Of a stretch of DNA of 64,000 bases, positions 39,331-51,790 are shown piece by piece. Under the pieces are notes generated by a model. The model had not been told where the DNA came from. It was given only the letters and a program-made list of their open reading frames with translations, and ran no database searches. The stretch covers positions 831,966 to 895,965 of the forward strand of contig VTFK01000045.1 in the NCBI GenBank assembly GCA_009617715.1, in the 5' to 3' direction. A program made the position numbers and the translations under genes. Source of the stretch: Plectrocnemia conspersa. Its lineage: Eukaryota; Arthropoda; Insecta; Trichoptera; Polycentropodidae. Position 1 is the first letter of the stretch. Every line of letters starts with the position of its first letter.

Positions 39331-40091
39331 TTTTTTCTGAGGAACTGCTTCGTTTAAATAATTAATTTAGTTCTCTACTGTCCTAGAACTAATTCGATTT
39401 CGATTAGAATATTTTTGCCTATAATTAAACCTTAAACCTTGAGAAATTGCAATAACTACATATTTTTAATTTTAGATAGTTGATGATTACAGAGCGTTAA
39501 ATGCTAATATTTTGATCTCGATAAGAGCTAATGATGTGGAAATATTTACATTTGTCAATAGCAATGAACGAATTTGTTAAACTTCAGTTAGTTTTCAATT
39601 TTTTATATATATTGACCAGTGTATTTTAATTACTATCATATCTGTTAGATTAGTAATTATTATTAAATAAAATTCCGATAGATCATTACAAATTATTTTC
39701 TACTACATTTGTTTAATCTTACGGATGAATCTTGAAAATAAAATCGATTTAGGCCCGTGTGAGTGACATACATATATTAATTAAAAGCTCTAATAGTTTT
39801 ATATAATTAATAACATTTACAAATATTGATTTTAGTTTGGTGTCTTACTTCTTAGTAGTTGTTCATTGTGCTAACCGTCATAATGCATTGGACTAATGCC
39901 TGTCATGTTAAAACAGAAGATGTACAATAAGTAAATAAAAATAATTTTCTGATTCGAAAAATAATGTATTTTTAGAAATAATAAATTCTTTAATATCGTT
40001 TTTTATATCCGTTTTTGTAAAATATTTTTTTTTACCTAAAAGCTGTAGGGATATCAATAAATGATAGTCGTTTAGAGCAATGTCTTAAGAA

Positions 40092-40115
40092 TACAGTGGG
40101 TGAGAAAGGAGTTCC
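40092..40115 (+). mobile_element. possible Tc1/mariner-type terminal repeat
   Basis: CAGTGGGTGAGAAAGGAGTT preceded by TA resembles termini of Tc1/mariner-superfamily elements. No inverted partner was found within the intron, so it may be a lone end, perhaps of the mariner remnant that follows. Confidence 0.3.
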
Positions 40116-40619
40116 CAAGAAAATCCATTCATTTTTTTGTCATCTCTTAGTCTTGATGTGAAATTTATCTTCTTTTATTTATAATGGAATGTCTTTTTTA
40201 TGGTCTGAGCCGTATTAAAACGAATTAGCTGAGCGCCCTATACTTCATTTCATTTAACAGAGTCACTTCGTCGCTTATCTCATATTCCACAACGTTATTT
40301 CATTGGTCCACTTGTACCGATCAAAGTTGTCATATACGTTCCAACTACTTCATTGTTATTCCGACACTCGCAGCGCACGGACGTCAATTTTGGGAGCTTA
40401 TAACTTTCACTATTTCAACATAAAGAAATATAGTAACATTTCTAATTTCTCTAAACTTGTTTAAAATATATAAAAGATTAATGATAAGTATATCGAACGT
40501 ATATCCGCATCTTATACTTTAAAGCAAATTGGTGGGGCATACATCTAATTATCTCTTTTTCACTTATGAATAATGACGAAATGGATAGACCTCAAAGTGA
40601 CTCTATTAAAATAAACGGA

Positions 40620-41060
40620 GTATATATGTCTGTAGTAGTTGTCTGTCAATAATCCAATAATTCATAATTAATTATGTGCTTCATACCCCACCGAATGCAT
40701 AACATTATCTTATTGGGGTGTAATCCTGTTCTCGGGGTTGGAATTGAAGGTTGATTGGCATATATACGTCGCTTGTTAAAGTAAAAGATCCACTTATCAT
40801 CTTCAGTAACAATTCGACTTGAATCATTAATTATTGGCATATTAAGATTCACTGCGCACCAAGGTTTTCTTCGGGACAATTTATGATATACCCATATTCT
40901 GCAATTTAACACATTTCCTAATTATTTGAGTCTGTGAACTGATGTAGGCGTCACGTTGAGCTTTTGTACTAGCTTCTGTATCGTTAATCTCGGACATGCT
41001 TCGATGGCAGCCCTAATATCCTCACTAACAACCCACTTTTTTCAATGTCAAAATTCCCAG
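40620..41060 (-). pseudogene. mariner transposase remnant, HTH to first catalytic Asp
   Basis: Read on the - strand from about 41,050, frames with shifts give DIRAAIEACPRLTIQKLVQK and TPTSVHRLK (the second helix-turn-helix region), then an open stretch (40,646-40,912) with IVTEDDKWIFYFNKRR, TPRTGLHPNKIMLCIRWGMK and IINYELLDY. These match the VTGDEKWI...LHPKKVMLCIWWD...YELL blocks of mariner transposases. The HDNARPH region with the second catalytic Asp is absent. Stops and shifts, and changes such as IRWGM for IWWDM, mark it as dead. It sits antisense to Kr within its intron. Confidence 0.85.
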
Positions 41061-41649
41061 ATCGAAATTTTTAGAACCACATAAATTTAATGGCATTCGT
41101 GTCCTTTGCGTTACAGATGTTCATTATTATTACTGCTGAGGCTATTTTATCTCCACTGCCATTGCTGATTTGGAGTTGAAAATATCGATAAAAAAATATC
41201 CCGTTACTAAATAGCATTATTGATATGACTATTTACACACACCGAAAGAATAGTGAAATTATCGTTAATTTATAAAAAGTTATACATTTTTGCCCGCAAA
41301 AATTAATGGAACAACAATAACAATAATTTTCGAGGAATAAAATATGTTTTGGCTTGTTGGTATTGCTAATTTTTGAGGTGCCCACATAAAACGAAAAATT
41401 AGATCAAATTGAAAGCTCTTGAAGACTTGAAGGCAAGTAAAGATATATATTATTTTCAATGTTTGCATATTTGTCAAACGTATGAGGGTCACCTTAACCC
41501 ATTAGTATATATTCATACAAGAATCCTATTGGAAAAGTCATACTTATCAGACTCCATCATAACCACTCATCCCACCTCAACGTTGTCGAGATCAACCCTC
41601 TGCCCCACCATCGCGACACCTAAACTCACATTCATGCATAATGCGCAGA

Positions 41650-42300
41650 CGAAAAGATAGAGAAGAAAAATAAGGTAGAGAAAGAGCGGCGGCATAACCG
41701 TAAAGGCTTAAAAATAACTCTCCGCGGGAAAAACTGCTCGATGCTCTTTTATATAAGCACTAAAATATTCAAAATTTACTTTCTCTACACGAAAGCCATT
41801 AGTGTATGTCCTTTCCAAGTCGTTAACCACCTGGGCTCATTCCGCTCCAGGTTATGGCGGCACAAAGCCCCCGTCTCGGAAAAATAATAATGATAATAAT
41901 AATAATAACGGGGCATAATTTAGTGCGTTTTTATATTATACACTTTGAACGGGGAGAGAGCGGCTCGGGCGCGGGCGGGTGTGGGGCAGAGCTTTTCCCC
42001 TCGCTAAGTAGAAAGTTTTGAAGGCTTCGGCGGTGTGAGTTTTTTTCTTCTCTTCTCTCTTTTCCCGTCGGCCATTTTAACCGAGTCCCTAATATTGATG
42101 AATAGCCCCCCGTCTTGGGCGCGAGGGCTGATCCGCGCGCAAACACCGCCAATGATTGATAAGGCGGCGCCTACTTTCTAATTGAAAGCTTCCAATCGAC
42201 GGACCGTTGCGGAAACTTTGGCGACCGAGGAAAATTCACGGATAGAGCGTGTGTGCAAGAAATGTAGGCGGCGGCACGACGGGCACACCTGTTGAGCGCG
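41650..42300. promoter_or_regulatory. intronic GC-richer island, candidate enhancer
   Basis: GC-richer block in the Kr intron that contains TGATTGATAA (42,153-42,162), which fits the Extradenticle/Hox composite site, and a TAATAATAATAA-type run (about 41,884-41,908). The 73-codon - strand frame has no domain. Function inferred. Confidence 0.4.
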
Positions 42301-42929
42301 TGTATAGCGTGTATGAGGGAAATTCCCGGAAAATGCTACGATTCTAAACGTTCACGTTTAGACGTACTATATTTGCGAATAAAGAATGCGGTTGTTTTAC
42401 TACGGCTCTTTGATAACATATCTCTCTGTCTGACAAGACATGTTTTTGACACACTCTTTGTGTGGTTGGGAATAAACATGTACGCAGTTAAATCCTAAAT
42501 AATTCATATAATACAATAATCACTAATTCCCAGACAATCTGGTGTTATTACAATGCATACTCATTGGTGTCGATTTTTACTCTGTTAACGCACCGGGCGT
42601 ATGTCTTCAAGTTAAAAATATATATTCACAATAAATATATATATCACTTAGGCAGTTCACAAATTTTACTTTGTCAGTTTACAATTGTGAATCTGAAGTA
42701 AAGGTACGCGCAAGTACTTTTAGAAATATACTCGTATAGACATCTGTCGGCAGCGTTGCGTAGTAATAATTTTTTCCATTACAATTTTGAATTATATTAT
42801 AGAAAAATAATTTCATATGATTTTTCTATTCTAAAATATAACAAAAATATTCACGAAATACTAATGCTATATTATTGTATTAATTATGCATTTGTACCTA
42901 TTCATACTTCCCGATAGAATTCCAATAAG

Positions 42930-43640
42930 AATGGCAATTCTAATAAGATTCGCAAAATATCAGGCGAGCGTTATATTCTAAAAATATCCCGCCGCTCGTT
43001 ACGCCGCTAAATATATAATATAGTAGAAAGAACAAAAATTCGGGCAGAAAAGCGAAAGGAGCATCAACAGCAAAGGATATGTCCGCAAGGATGTGCGCGT
43101 GTGCGGGCGGCCAGCGGAGGACTCCCTTCTCCATATCAATTAGCGGCTTAATCCGATTTCGTCCGACAAAAGGTTCGATCACCATCGAAATCCTCCCGAG
43201 CTGCACAAAAGGAATTCATTTTAATGAATTAAATTTCTCGAGTCCTCCAGCGGAGGAGGGTGGAGATAAGGAGGAGGCGGCGAGGCCGTCTTCCTTTTCT
43301 TTAAGTTCGTTTCTCTCGCTTTTTATGCGTACTCTTCGGTACATAATTTTTATGTGTGTAGGTACTTCAAATTAAAATTTCTCGATAAAACAACTCGAAA
43401 GGTTTCTCGCAGGATCTTGTACGGTTTTATGCGATATGTAATGTAAGATCGCACAAACTTTATCGTTAAAATTATCGCGCGAGTCTGATTTTCTATTTGT
43501 ATTATAAATTTGGTTGTAGCATATTTTTTGTAGTGTTATATAATCGTTTATTTGTAAATTGTGCATTTTGAAACCATGATCTACTTTCATATTTTTGTTA
43601 ACTGAAGAATTCCTACGATTTGTTAGCGAAAAACTGATCC
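42930..43640. promoter_or_regulatory. intronic GC-richer island, candidate enhancer
   Basis: Balanced block up to the left end of the hAT-like element, with purine-rich GGAGGAGG stretches at about 43,250-43,285. Overlapping open frames on both strands lack domains. Function inferred. Confidence 0.3.
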
Positions 43641-43646
43641 AAATAG

Positions 43647-45287
43647 CAGGGACGTCATTTGGGAAGAAAAATTTCCCCAAATGACGTCAAAAAAATCCAC
43701 GTCAAAAGCAATAAAATCGTGCCGACGCAGTGAAAACGTTCATATTACGATTTTAAATAAGTGAGAATCAAATGACGCACCATGAATTTTGACCAATGCG
43801 ACACGATTTTATTGCTTTTGACGCGAATTTTTGCCTTCTGAAGAAGTGATAATTTTTTTGCGCCCGCCTATTGAGCAAAATTCGGTTTAAATACACTTTG
43901 ACCAAGACTCTCATATCAGAAGTCTGTTGTAATATCGGTAAGGATCATATTTTTAAAACATAGTATAATACCGAAGTGTAGATATACTATGGAGTAATAT
44001 ACAAAATGCGACGTCAGTCTGTACTTCTTCTTCCGATTACTTTCCCCTGAGAGATGAGTTGGCTTAGTTTTTGAACATTCGTTAGCAAGTTGGGTTTTGT
44101 TAATTCGCGTAAGTTAGGCTTAGGTTTGAACAGCAAATGGACGTTTCGCAACTGTCATATTGAGTTTCATACAATTTATGACAGCATATAATTACACTAG
44201 CGCCTATTAGATAAATTATATTCTTGCTGGTAGAAATATAAATCTACTGGTGAAAATGTATTTGCATTTCACTAGTGATAATATAACTTCACTGAAAAAT
44301 ACACATTAACTATAAAATTTATACATCGTCTAATGATAAATATGTAAATGTATATATTACTACGTATGGAAATGTTGAAATCATATAATTTTACAAGCGC
44401 CTACCAAATAAATTATAGTTTCACTGGTGAAAATATATTACTATATGATTTCAATATTTATATAATATTTATAGTTTCACTGGTAAAAATAATTTGGAAT
44501 AGATTCAATACTGTTTTTTATATTTTCTTTTAGTTATAGCCCGAGAATTCCTGGTTTAAAATCGGAGACAACATTTCAGCTTTTTTCAGAGGATGGGGAC
44601 TTAATATTTCGGTTTCATTGAGATGTATATTACATTATTCATTATCGCCGTACGTATATATGGTAGTCGATCTTTCACTGTTTTGATGTACCCCAGATAG
44701 TTATATATTTACTTATATAACTGAAAAAATAATAATTAAAAAACATTTTAATTAAAAAAAAATATTATATTTTTTTTAAATTTGATGTAATAAGTAAATT
44801 ATTTCTATAGAAATAATACCAATAAATTAAAGAATACGAAATAAATTAACATAACAAAAAATATTTTATATTAATTTCATAAAAAATATTGAGAGTTTTT
44901 GAATTGATCACAAAAGCCGAATAATGTATGAAAAATAGGAAAAATAAATTATCGAAATTAAATAATAGAAGTGTTTAAATTTTTTTTATTAAGACATACT
45001 AATACAAAAAAGTTGGACAACTAATACAAAATCAAAGCAATAAAATGTTGAGAATCGTTATTTTTTTACTATAAATGTGATATAAAATAATAATAAATAA
45101 ATAACATAAGAAATAATTATGGAAAAATACGTAAAATTAACTCGCTCCCAGGTTTATACTAACAAATTAACAAATGTGTATAAATTAACTCACTACTCAA
45201 AGGGTTACACGACATGCATTTTTACTTACCATATTCAAGGGGGGGGGGAAATGCGCACATCTGCCCCACCCCCAAATGACGTCCCTG
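43647..45287. mobile_element. hAT-like nonautonomous element, 1.64 kb, in Kr intron 1
   Basis: Perfect 17-base inverted termini CAGGGACGTCATTTGGG (from 43,647) and CCCAAATGACGTCCCTG (to 45,287). The flanking 8-mers CCAAATAG and GCAAATCG agree at 6 of 8 positions, consistent with an aged hAT target duplication. Inside, an inverted module (about 43,695-43,730 against 43,795-43,830, each with CAAAAGCAATAAAATCGTG or its complement) is followed by dispersed-repeat copy D. No transposase is recognisable. A rearranged relative lies at about 60,105-61,240. Confidence 0.75.
44155..44500 (+). repeat. dispersed CACTGGTGAAA-type repeat, copy D
   Basis: Ordered blocks: AACTGTCATATTGAGTTTCA, GACAGCATATAATTACACTA, CTACTGGTGAAAATGTATTT, TTCACTAGTGATAATATAAC and a second CACTGGTGAAAATATA at about 44,424. 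Lies inside the hAT-like element. Confidence 0.65.
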
Positions 45288-45781
45288 GCAAATCGTTCTA
45301 ACAGAAGTTCAAAGTTCTAAAAAATGATACTCTAAAATCCCGGACTAAAACATCTCCATAGAAATGTTTGATTTGCCATTGCCGTGGTGATACACAGGCT
45401 TACCTCCACCTTCTGCCGATTGTTTCTTTCGATTTGGTCAATTAAGAAGAGTATTTAGTGGAATCGTAAAGTTGGTAATGGCACCGAAAACGATGTTTTG
45501 CAACTAATTTTAGAAAACGGGACGAATATATGTTACAATAATGTATAGCTTCAGGGTACGCCCGAATCCTTGCGACAGTGACCATTGTTGAATTGCGCGA
45601 TTACAAAATCGTACATCCTTTGTGGCTGGCTATTCAATGTCGTATCCCCCACTCGAAATCTTACAACAGACGCTTTTCTTCTCCCGATTCGCGATTTTTA
45701 GTAGAAACGCATCCAATCCCCTAAAACATATATTTGCTTATAGTAGTACATGTGATTTAAATGTTCGTTTTTCGCATACAG

Positions 45782-46707
45782 GTGTGTGCGTACGACCACT
45801 GAGCAGCATGAAGGCGGAAACAGGAGGCGCCGAAGTGGCGTTTCCGTCGTTGGGTCTCCTAGGCGCCCACGCGGCGCTTCTGGGCCTCCCGGGATTGCCG
45901 GGTCTGCCTCTCTCCATGTCCGGGATGCCCGGCATACCTCCGGCTTTATACCATCGCGCCCTGCTGGCTTGGCCAAGAGCGCCCGATAGTCCTTCGCCAC
46001 CGCCCCAGACGGCCATCCACCAGCGCGCCCAAGCGCGCAAGCTCGACAACAACAATCATATAGTCACGGGGATCGACGGGGACGTCGACCTGCTCAAGAA
46101 GCCTAAGAAGCGCCGCACCACAATCAAGAAAGAGCCTCCGACGGCTACGAGTCCACCGGCACCCCTCTCGCCGCCCTCCTCTGCGGGGTCTCCGCCGTCT
46201 CGCGAACCTCCCCGTGATAAACTATTCACGTGCAAGATCTGCTCGCGCTCTTTCGGATACAAGCACGTGCTACAAAACCACGAAAGGACCCACACGGGAG
46301 AGAAGCCCTTCGAATGCGGCGAGTGTCACAAGCGCTTCACCCGCGACCACCACCTCAAGACCCACCTTCGACTGCACACGGGCGAGAAGCCCTACAGCTG
46401 TCCTCATTGCCCGCGCCACTTCGTCCAAGTCGCCAACCTAAGGAGACACCTCAGGGTGCACACGGGCGAGAGGCCCTACCGCTGCGACTTGTGTCAGGCG
46501 CGCTTCTCCGACTCCAACCAGCTGAAAGCTCACGTGCTCATCCACAACGGCGAAAAGCCGTTTTACTGTGAACGATGTCGAGGGCGCTTTCGTAGACGCC
46601 ACCACTTGCTGCACCACAAATGCGGCCAAAGCCCGCCGACCCCCGAAGCTCTGCCCCCCGAACAGACCGAGCCCGAGGACCTCTCCGTCGGTCGTCGCCT
46701 ATCTTGA
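45782..46707 (+). CDS. Kr: Kruppel, coding exon 2 (zinc-finger transcription factor)
   Basis: Completes a 320-residue protein; stop TGA at 46,705-46,707. Kruppel is a nuclear gap-gene repressor that patterns the middle of the insect embryo. Five zinc fingers lie at residues 161-183, 189-211, 217-239, 245-267 and 273-293, joined by TGEKP, TGEKP, TGERP and NGEKP linkers. The fifth ends HKC, so its last zinc ligand is Cys, as in Kruppel orthologues. Diagnostic finger sequences include [34 protein letters not shown] and [10 protein letters not shown]. Residues 22-90 are Leu/Gly/Pro/Ala-rich (a likely repression region), 118-124 is the basic KKPKKRR (nuclear localisation), 127-130 IKKE fits a sumoylation site, 131-155 is Pro/Ser-rich, and 310-314 PEDLS fits CtBP corepressor binding. 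It is shorter than the roughly 500-residue Drosophila protein. The exon is GC-rich in AT-rich surroundings. The frame is open back to 45,622, but that part is intronic. Confidence 0.95.
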
Positions 46708-49140
46708 CTCGAACGCTCTCACTTCGCATTTCAGAAGTTCCTCTAATACCTAGTCTTCGTCGTTTCCGCCGTAACCGATAAAAACAGGAAATTCTAACCG
46801 CTTATTTTCTCCGGAATTAAACAATGGCGGATTATTAGGGGCATTGTCGATCTTTTGTCGAGATGACGAGGGGTGGCGCCCGATCGACTTTTCATTGTCG
46901 ACGTACAACCGAAACCGGCTTTTTAAAGCTTTTGTTTGTTTTGCAGCATGCGACCGATTCGGACTCGCGAATATTACACATAAATCAGGGTGAACCTCTA
47001 GTGTTATGATGTATGTAGTCTTGTGTTTCGAGCGCGATAGACTTAGTGAAAAAATCTTCAAGGGTATACACATATTAATATAAAGACAAATTAATATTGA
47101 TATTTATCTTAATTTGTAATTTTGACGATATGTAGCGTATTTTCAAAATATAAAATATTTTCATAGATAACGTTAATTAGACACTGTTTCGCCATTTTCG
47201 GTTATTTTTGCGATTTATTTATTTGTTAAATTTTTAAATATCACGGACCAATATGATTCGATCTCGAAATATATAAATATTAAATAGTTCTTCGTTACTT
47301 GTCGATCCTTTCTCAGTCGTAAGGCGAAACTTTAGCTTGAAATTTTCTTTTGGAAAAAAGAGATTCTCGCGTGACCAAAATGTTGTAAATATTATATAAA
47401 TATCGTAATCAAAAGAAAAAGAAAGATTTTGTTATTATTTTTTGTGATGCGGTCGATTCGCCGCTCTCGGTCTATCTTTGTGCCATTTTCTCTACGGAGC
47501 GCACCTGTCCGGGGCGCGATCGTTGTAAAAAGTCTATTTAGTGTTTAATAACTAAAAAAATATGCTGTTTTCTAGTTTTAATTGTTAAATATCTAAAGTC
47601 GATACGTGTAGCGGAATATATTGAATGTAACAAAATCGAATGTAAGATGAGTTTGAACGGTGTAGATACGTATATCTGGATTTTTTAAATATGTCTTTTT
47701 CCAAAAACTCGCAACATGCCAAATGTTATATTTTCTTGAATAATTTGTACCATATGTTTATTTTTATTTATATAACGACTTACGGTGTTAATAGTTACCT
47801 CACATTGCACTATATGTGTGATAATTTATGATTTTTTTAATACGGGTATTAGTTTTTAATTGAATATAGATATATTTATATATATTTATATTTACATTGT
47901 AAGTTTAAATATTAAGATCTGATCCTTCGCCAAAAGCAAATATGCAACGAAGATTGCATGAATGATGCCAAAAAACACATAACATCTATATACTAACAAC
48001 TTTTCAATTATTTATATACATACGTGTAAAATAATTGTTTGATTTTCCAAAGATATGTTAGTTATTAAATGTTAAGTGATGGACGATTATAAATATTGTA
48101 TAAAGTTTATTCCATTATAAAGTACCTCGGATGACATTTTTAATTTATTACGTAATTTACAGCGTATACAAATTATTACATGTATAATTGAAACATATAG
48201 TACAAAATAATGTCGATATAAATTCAACGGTATGAATTTAGACGAATTACTATGGCCTATATCTACCTCATACACAATTCAATACTGATTAATTGAGATT
48301 ATTTTATTTACATATAAATTATATACTCACTTACGTGTATTTTTAAATTTATCCATAAATAATGTACAACTTAGTTCGTAAATTTAATGTGGTTAATTAA
48401 AAATGCAAAATGACACAAGACTGATTTTTAAATAGTATCTAAACTTGCATTCGAAAAGTAGTTGGTTATAGTACTGCACGAAATTGTTTTTTTAGTTATT
48501 ATTATTCCATATTATTTGGAAAAATAAAATCTATTTCTATAATAATAATACGATAATGATATTTTACGTTATATGAATGTTTTTTTTTATTATCTTTTTG
48601 TTTAATAAAACTTTCGCAGCACGGTGTACATGTAAATTTTCCTATGAAGAAATCTGTATAGTTGACGTACTTGAATGTTTAATTTATATAAATATATTAA
48701 AAGTTGTGTGTACAGATGTTGAATTTGTTGACGGAGGTTCGTTTCCCGCTGACCAGCGTCGTTTTTATCTGAAATTCAATATGCAGCATCTCACATTATA
48801 AAAATTGTATAAATAAAGGTACGTAATGTATGTATGTAATGTTTTTTCTTTATTATTCTTCTTCACTTTTGAAGCGCAGCGGTTGTAAGCGTCCTCCTTG
48901 AGATTTAGTTATATTTTTCCTATATAACGAATGTGTATAATATTGTAACGTAAGAGATGTTATTAAATGTGATTTAATGTTCCCGGTTAAATGTGATCTC
49001 GGAGAAAATGTATAGTGCAAATTTTGATATTATGTCGAATTGCTGATTGTTTCATGTTTGCACTTAAAATTGTATAAATTACGTATAATATATTTAAATT
49101 GAAAAGCATTTTTGTTCCATGGAAAATTGAAATAAAATGT
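46708..49140 (+). other. Kr: probable Kr 3' untranslated region and near-downstream DNA
   Basis: Balanced for the first 350 bases after the stop codon, then increasingly AT-rich. AATAAA poly(A) signals in the sense direction occur at 48,523, 48,812 and 49,131. I cannot tell which is used, so transcript length is uncertain. No other gene is seen here. Confidence 0.45.
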
Positions 49141-49639
49141 CCAATATATATTATTATATATATATTAAAATGTTCTTTTCTCGAAAAACCGTTTTTTATT
49201 TAGAAAGTATCCTTTTGATTAAACATAATATTATATAATCCGGAATTGTAACACAAGGAACTACTTCCAGAACCCGCAACAGAGTCGAATACAGGTAAAA
49301 TAAATGGCAGTTTTTAATTGGAAATATATTATAGCATTAAAACTAATCCATTGTTAATTAATTATATACATCATGTACATAATAGTTAAAATAAAGACTT
49401 AAGTAATAATATAATTAAATATTTAAGTGTATCGTGGAGGAATACCTAAAATATAAACATTTAATTCGACATGTGTATAAATATATACAAATAATATGAC
49501 ATGTACACTCAGTGTACATCACAGTATAATATGCTAGAGATGTATTTCAAATTTGCTGTTTTATTGAACGGAATCACTCTTCAGTACTAGTATCGACTTT
49601 AAATTTTAATACAAATATCAGTGAGCCTTAGAATTTTTT

Positions 49640-50290
49640 TTAAAAATTTTGAGCATGATTGGAAATAAAGAACATTTTAATGCAATTATGCATTTTAAGC
49701 GTGCAAAAAGTGGTTCTGGAGAGAGACGATCTATAATCACAACTTGAATAAAGTTAAGGTCATGATTTGACGACTTATGAAATAGGTTGTGCGCTAAACA
49801 TTTATGAAAGATTGGAACATTTAAGAAGCTCGATACTTAAGTGCCGCATCAATAGAGCGATAAAAAATAAGTATACCGAATTTATGCTTGCTTTTTATTA
49901 CTTAAACGCAAGAGAATCACTTATAGTTTCAGTACAACGTTAGTCGAAAAATTATAAACTCATATAAATTGCACATAAAAAAGTAATGTGTATATGCTGG
50001 GATAAAAAAGTGTCGTACACTGCAAGCTGCTGTCACCAAACAAATTATCGATTCCACTAAGTGCTGCACACAATTGATAGAACTGAAAAAATCAATCGAC
50101 AGTAAGCGGCCAGAGTATTGCGTTCCGCCATGACAATGCTAGACCACACGTTTATATGGAGTATGGAGACGTGTACTTCAATTTTTTAGCGCATCGACCA
50201 TATAGTACAAACCATGTAACTTTGGATTATATTTGGTTAAGTGCTTTGCAGAACTCTAGAGTAAAATATCTGATTTTAACTTCTGTCAAA
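49640..50290 (+). pseudogene. mariner transposase remnant, central and catalytic regions
   Basis: With frame changes the + strand gives KKLDT-VPHQ-SDKK and YRIYACFLLLKRKRIT (the LGxWVPHxL...RISICxSLLKR region), then KGVVHCKLL, TQLIELKKSIDSKRPEYC, and RHDNARPHVYMEYG followed by PYSTNHVTLDYIW and ALQNS. These correspond to HDNARPH with the second catalytic Asp and the YSPDLAPSDYHLF block of mariner transposases, here changed to YSTNHVTLDYIW. Several stops and shifts show it is inactive. The block with the first catalytic Asp (VTGDEKW) is not readable. It lies shortly downstream of Kr. Confidence 0.8.
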
Positions 50291-50329
50291 ATAACTTGAG
50301 CAACCAATATTTACCTTAATAATTTACAA

Positions 50330-50770
50330 ATAAATAATAAAAAAAAAAAAGAATGTACCAACCCAGTACCATATTATATATTGTACATATATGTAGAGAT
50401 CAAGTGCCCTTTGATTATAACGTACAAGATTTTTCTACGTTCCAAAGTAAAAAAACTGCAATTTTTCCCCTATTATTTAAGTTCTAGATTTTTACAAAAG
50501 AATGTACTTTTTTTAAAGTGCATTTGATATAGCAGCTAACATAATGCATCCTTGTAACATGAAAAGGAAACTCCTGGTACTAAGGAAACAAATTTTGTAT
50601 CGTATTATTCGCTAATCATATTCTACCCGCTCTTAATAATTGGCCTAAATATTTACTATGTAAATTTAGATATATTATTTAAGATAGATCAGAATTGTAA
50701 TTATAATATTAATTTAATCTATTAGTGTGCTGGTATATATTTAAAAAAATATACGCACCCATACATCGAT
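50330..50770. other. AT-rich intergenic DNA
   Basis: Nothing recognisable. Confidence 0.4.
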
Positions 50771-50774
50771 AATA

Positions 50775-51365
50775 CACGGTGCAGTACGATTTTTCGTGGC
50801 CGTGTCACACAGACACAGAAGAATTTCATTTCTTTCGTCGTGCTACCAAACCCACCACCCTGTGGGGTAAAAAAATAGCACTGCAAGTACCCGTAAGCCG
50901 GGGGCTGAATGAAATATAAAAAGCGCGATCAATATTAACTCTTTCTTTGGCCCGTGGTGTTATAAGGGTTGCGAGGGGGCGCTGAGGGGTGGCGCGCTTA
51001 TGAGGGGACGAGGGGATTCATCGCCAAGACGACGGGGGTATTCTAAGAGCCAAGGGTATGTACTTTTGCTTTTCCTTCCACTCTTTTCTTCTTTTTCTTT
51101 TCTTGGTGCTTAAATTCGCGCGGAGGTTTCGCGAAGCCACAGGTGGCCCGTGACCGAACACCTCGCGCCAGCCGCCAATTAAACCCATGTGTGACAAACC
51201 TCTTCCCATCTTCGTTCGGTTCGGCATAAGGTCCAACAAGTTGGTTTTGCGACCCACTTTGGAAATTGGATCGGAAAGGCCCCGAGCGAAACTGACCTTT
51301 GTCGAGAACGAGACTCTGGGGACTGAGCATACGATTTAACCCTATAAAGATTCAGCCGTGAATTG
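50775..51365. promoter_or_regulatory. GC-richer noncoding island downstream of Kr, candidate enhancer
   Basis: A pronounced block of balanced to GC-rich composition, including G-rich segments at about 50,970-51,040. Three overlapping - strand frames (70-95 codons) are in different phases without domains. Regulatory role is inference. Confidence 0.35.
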
Positions 51366-51786
51366 CATATGTAAAGTTGCGTCCACACATCGAACAAGAA
51401 TATTAGAACTTGGTTCTATGATAGTTACTATTATAGCGAAATTAAATAGGTAGGAAACTATTTATCGAAGCTGTAATGGTTTAAATAGAAACAAATATCT
51501 CCGTATTTCACCCGTTATAATATAATATACATATGTATATTTTAATTCTAATATTTACTCTTTTTTATGGTAGGTAAAGAATTAAATAATTACTGGAACT
51601 GATCACAGTAGTTTTGATAGATATTAAAATTTTGTAAATTTATACCATTAAGAGAGATTATTGTGTGAAAATACAAGTTTCATATTATAAAGCGAATGCA
51701 TTAAAACATATTTATTTTTCCATTTCCTGGCCAAAGCCATCAACCTGGGTATCTATTTATTCGTTCTTTTTTTTATTTATTTTTTA

Positions 51787-51790
<4 letters not shown>

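Larger units (their letters stand above)
35914..45781 (+). other. Kr: Kr intron 1 (9.87 kb, phase 1)
   Basis: Bounded by donor GTGAGT at 35,914 and acceptor TTCGCATACAG ending at 45,781, preceded by a T-rich tract. It holds AT-rich DNA with a tandem array (37,340-38,060), a foldback element (38,388-38,506), GC-richer islands (38,690-39,330; 41,650-42,300; 42,930-43,640), a mariner remnant (40,620-41,060) and a hAT-like element (43,647-45,287). Such a long first intron, compared with the short one in Drosophila Kr, leaves room for intronic enhancers, though that is inference. Confidence 0.7.

Noticed and set aside
45622..45781. In-frame ATG and open frame upstream of Kr exon 2, giving a 361-residue product
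   Set aside because: A good acceptor ends at 45,781 and joins in frame to an upstream exon with consensus donor, leader and in-frame stop before its ATG. The extra N-terminal residues look like intron translation.
45698..46753. Other-frame and antisense open frames across Kr exon 2
   Set aside because: They are shadows of the GC-rich coding exon and show no domains.
48577..48801. 74-codon frame downstream of Kr
   Set aside because: Lies in the probable 3' untranslated region, starts with a poly-T derived Phe run and shows no domain.
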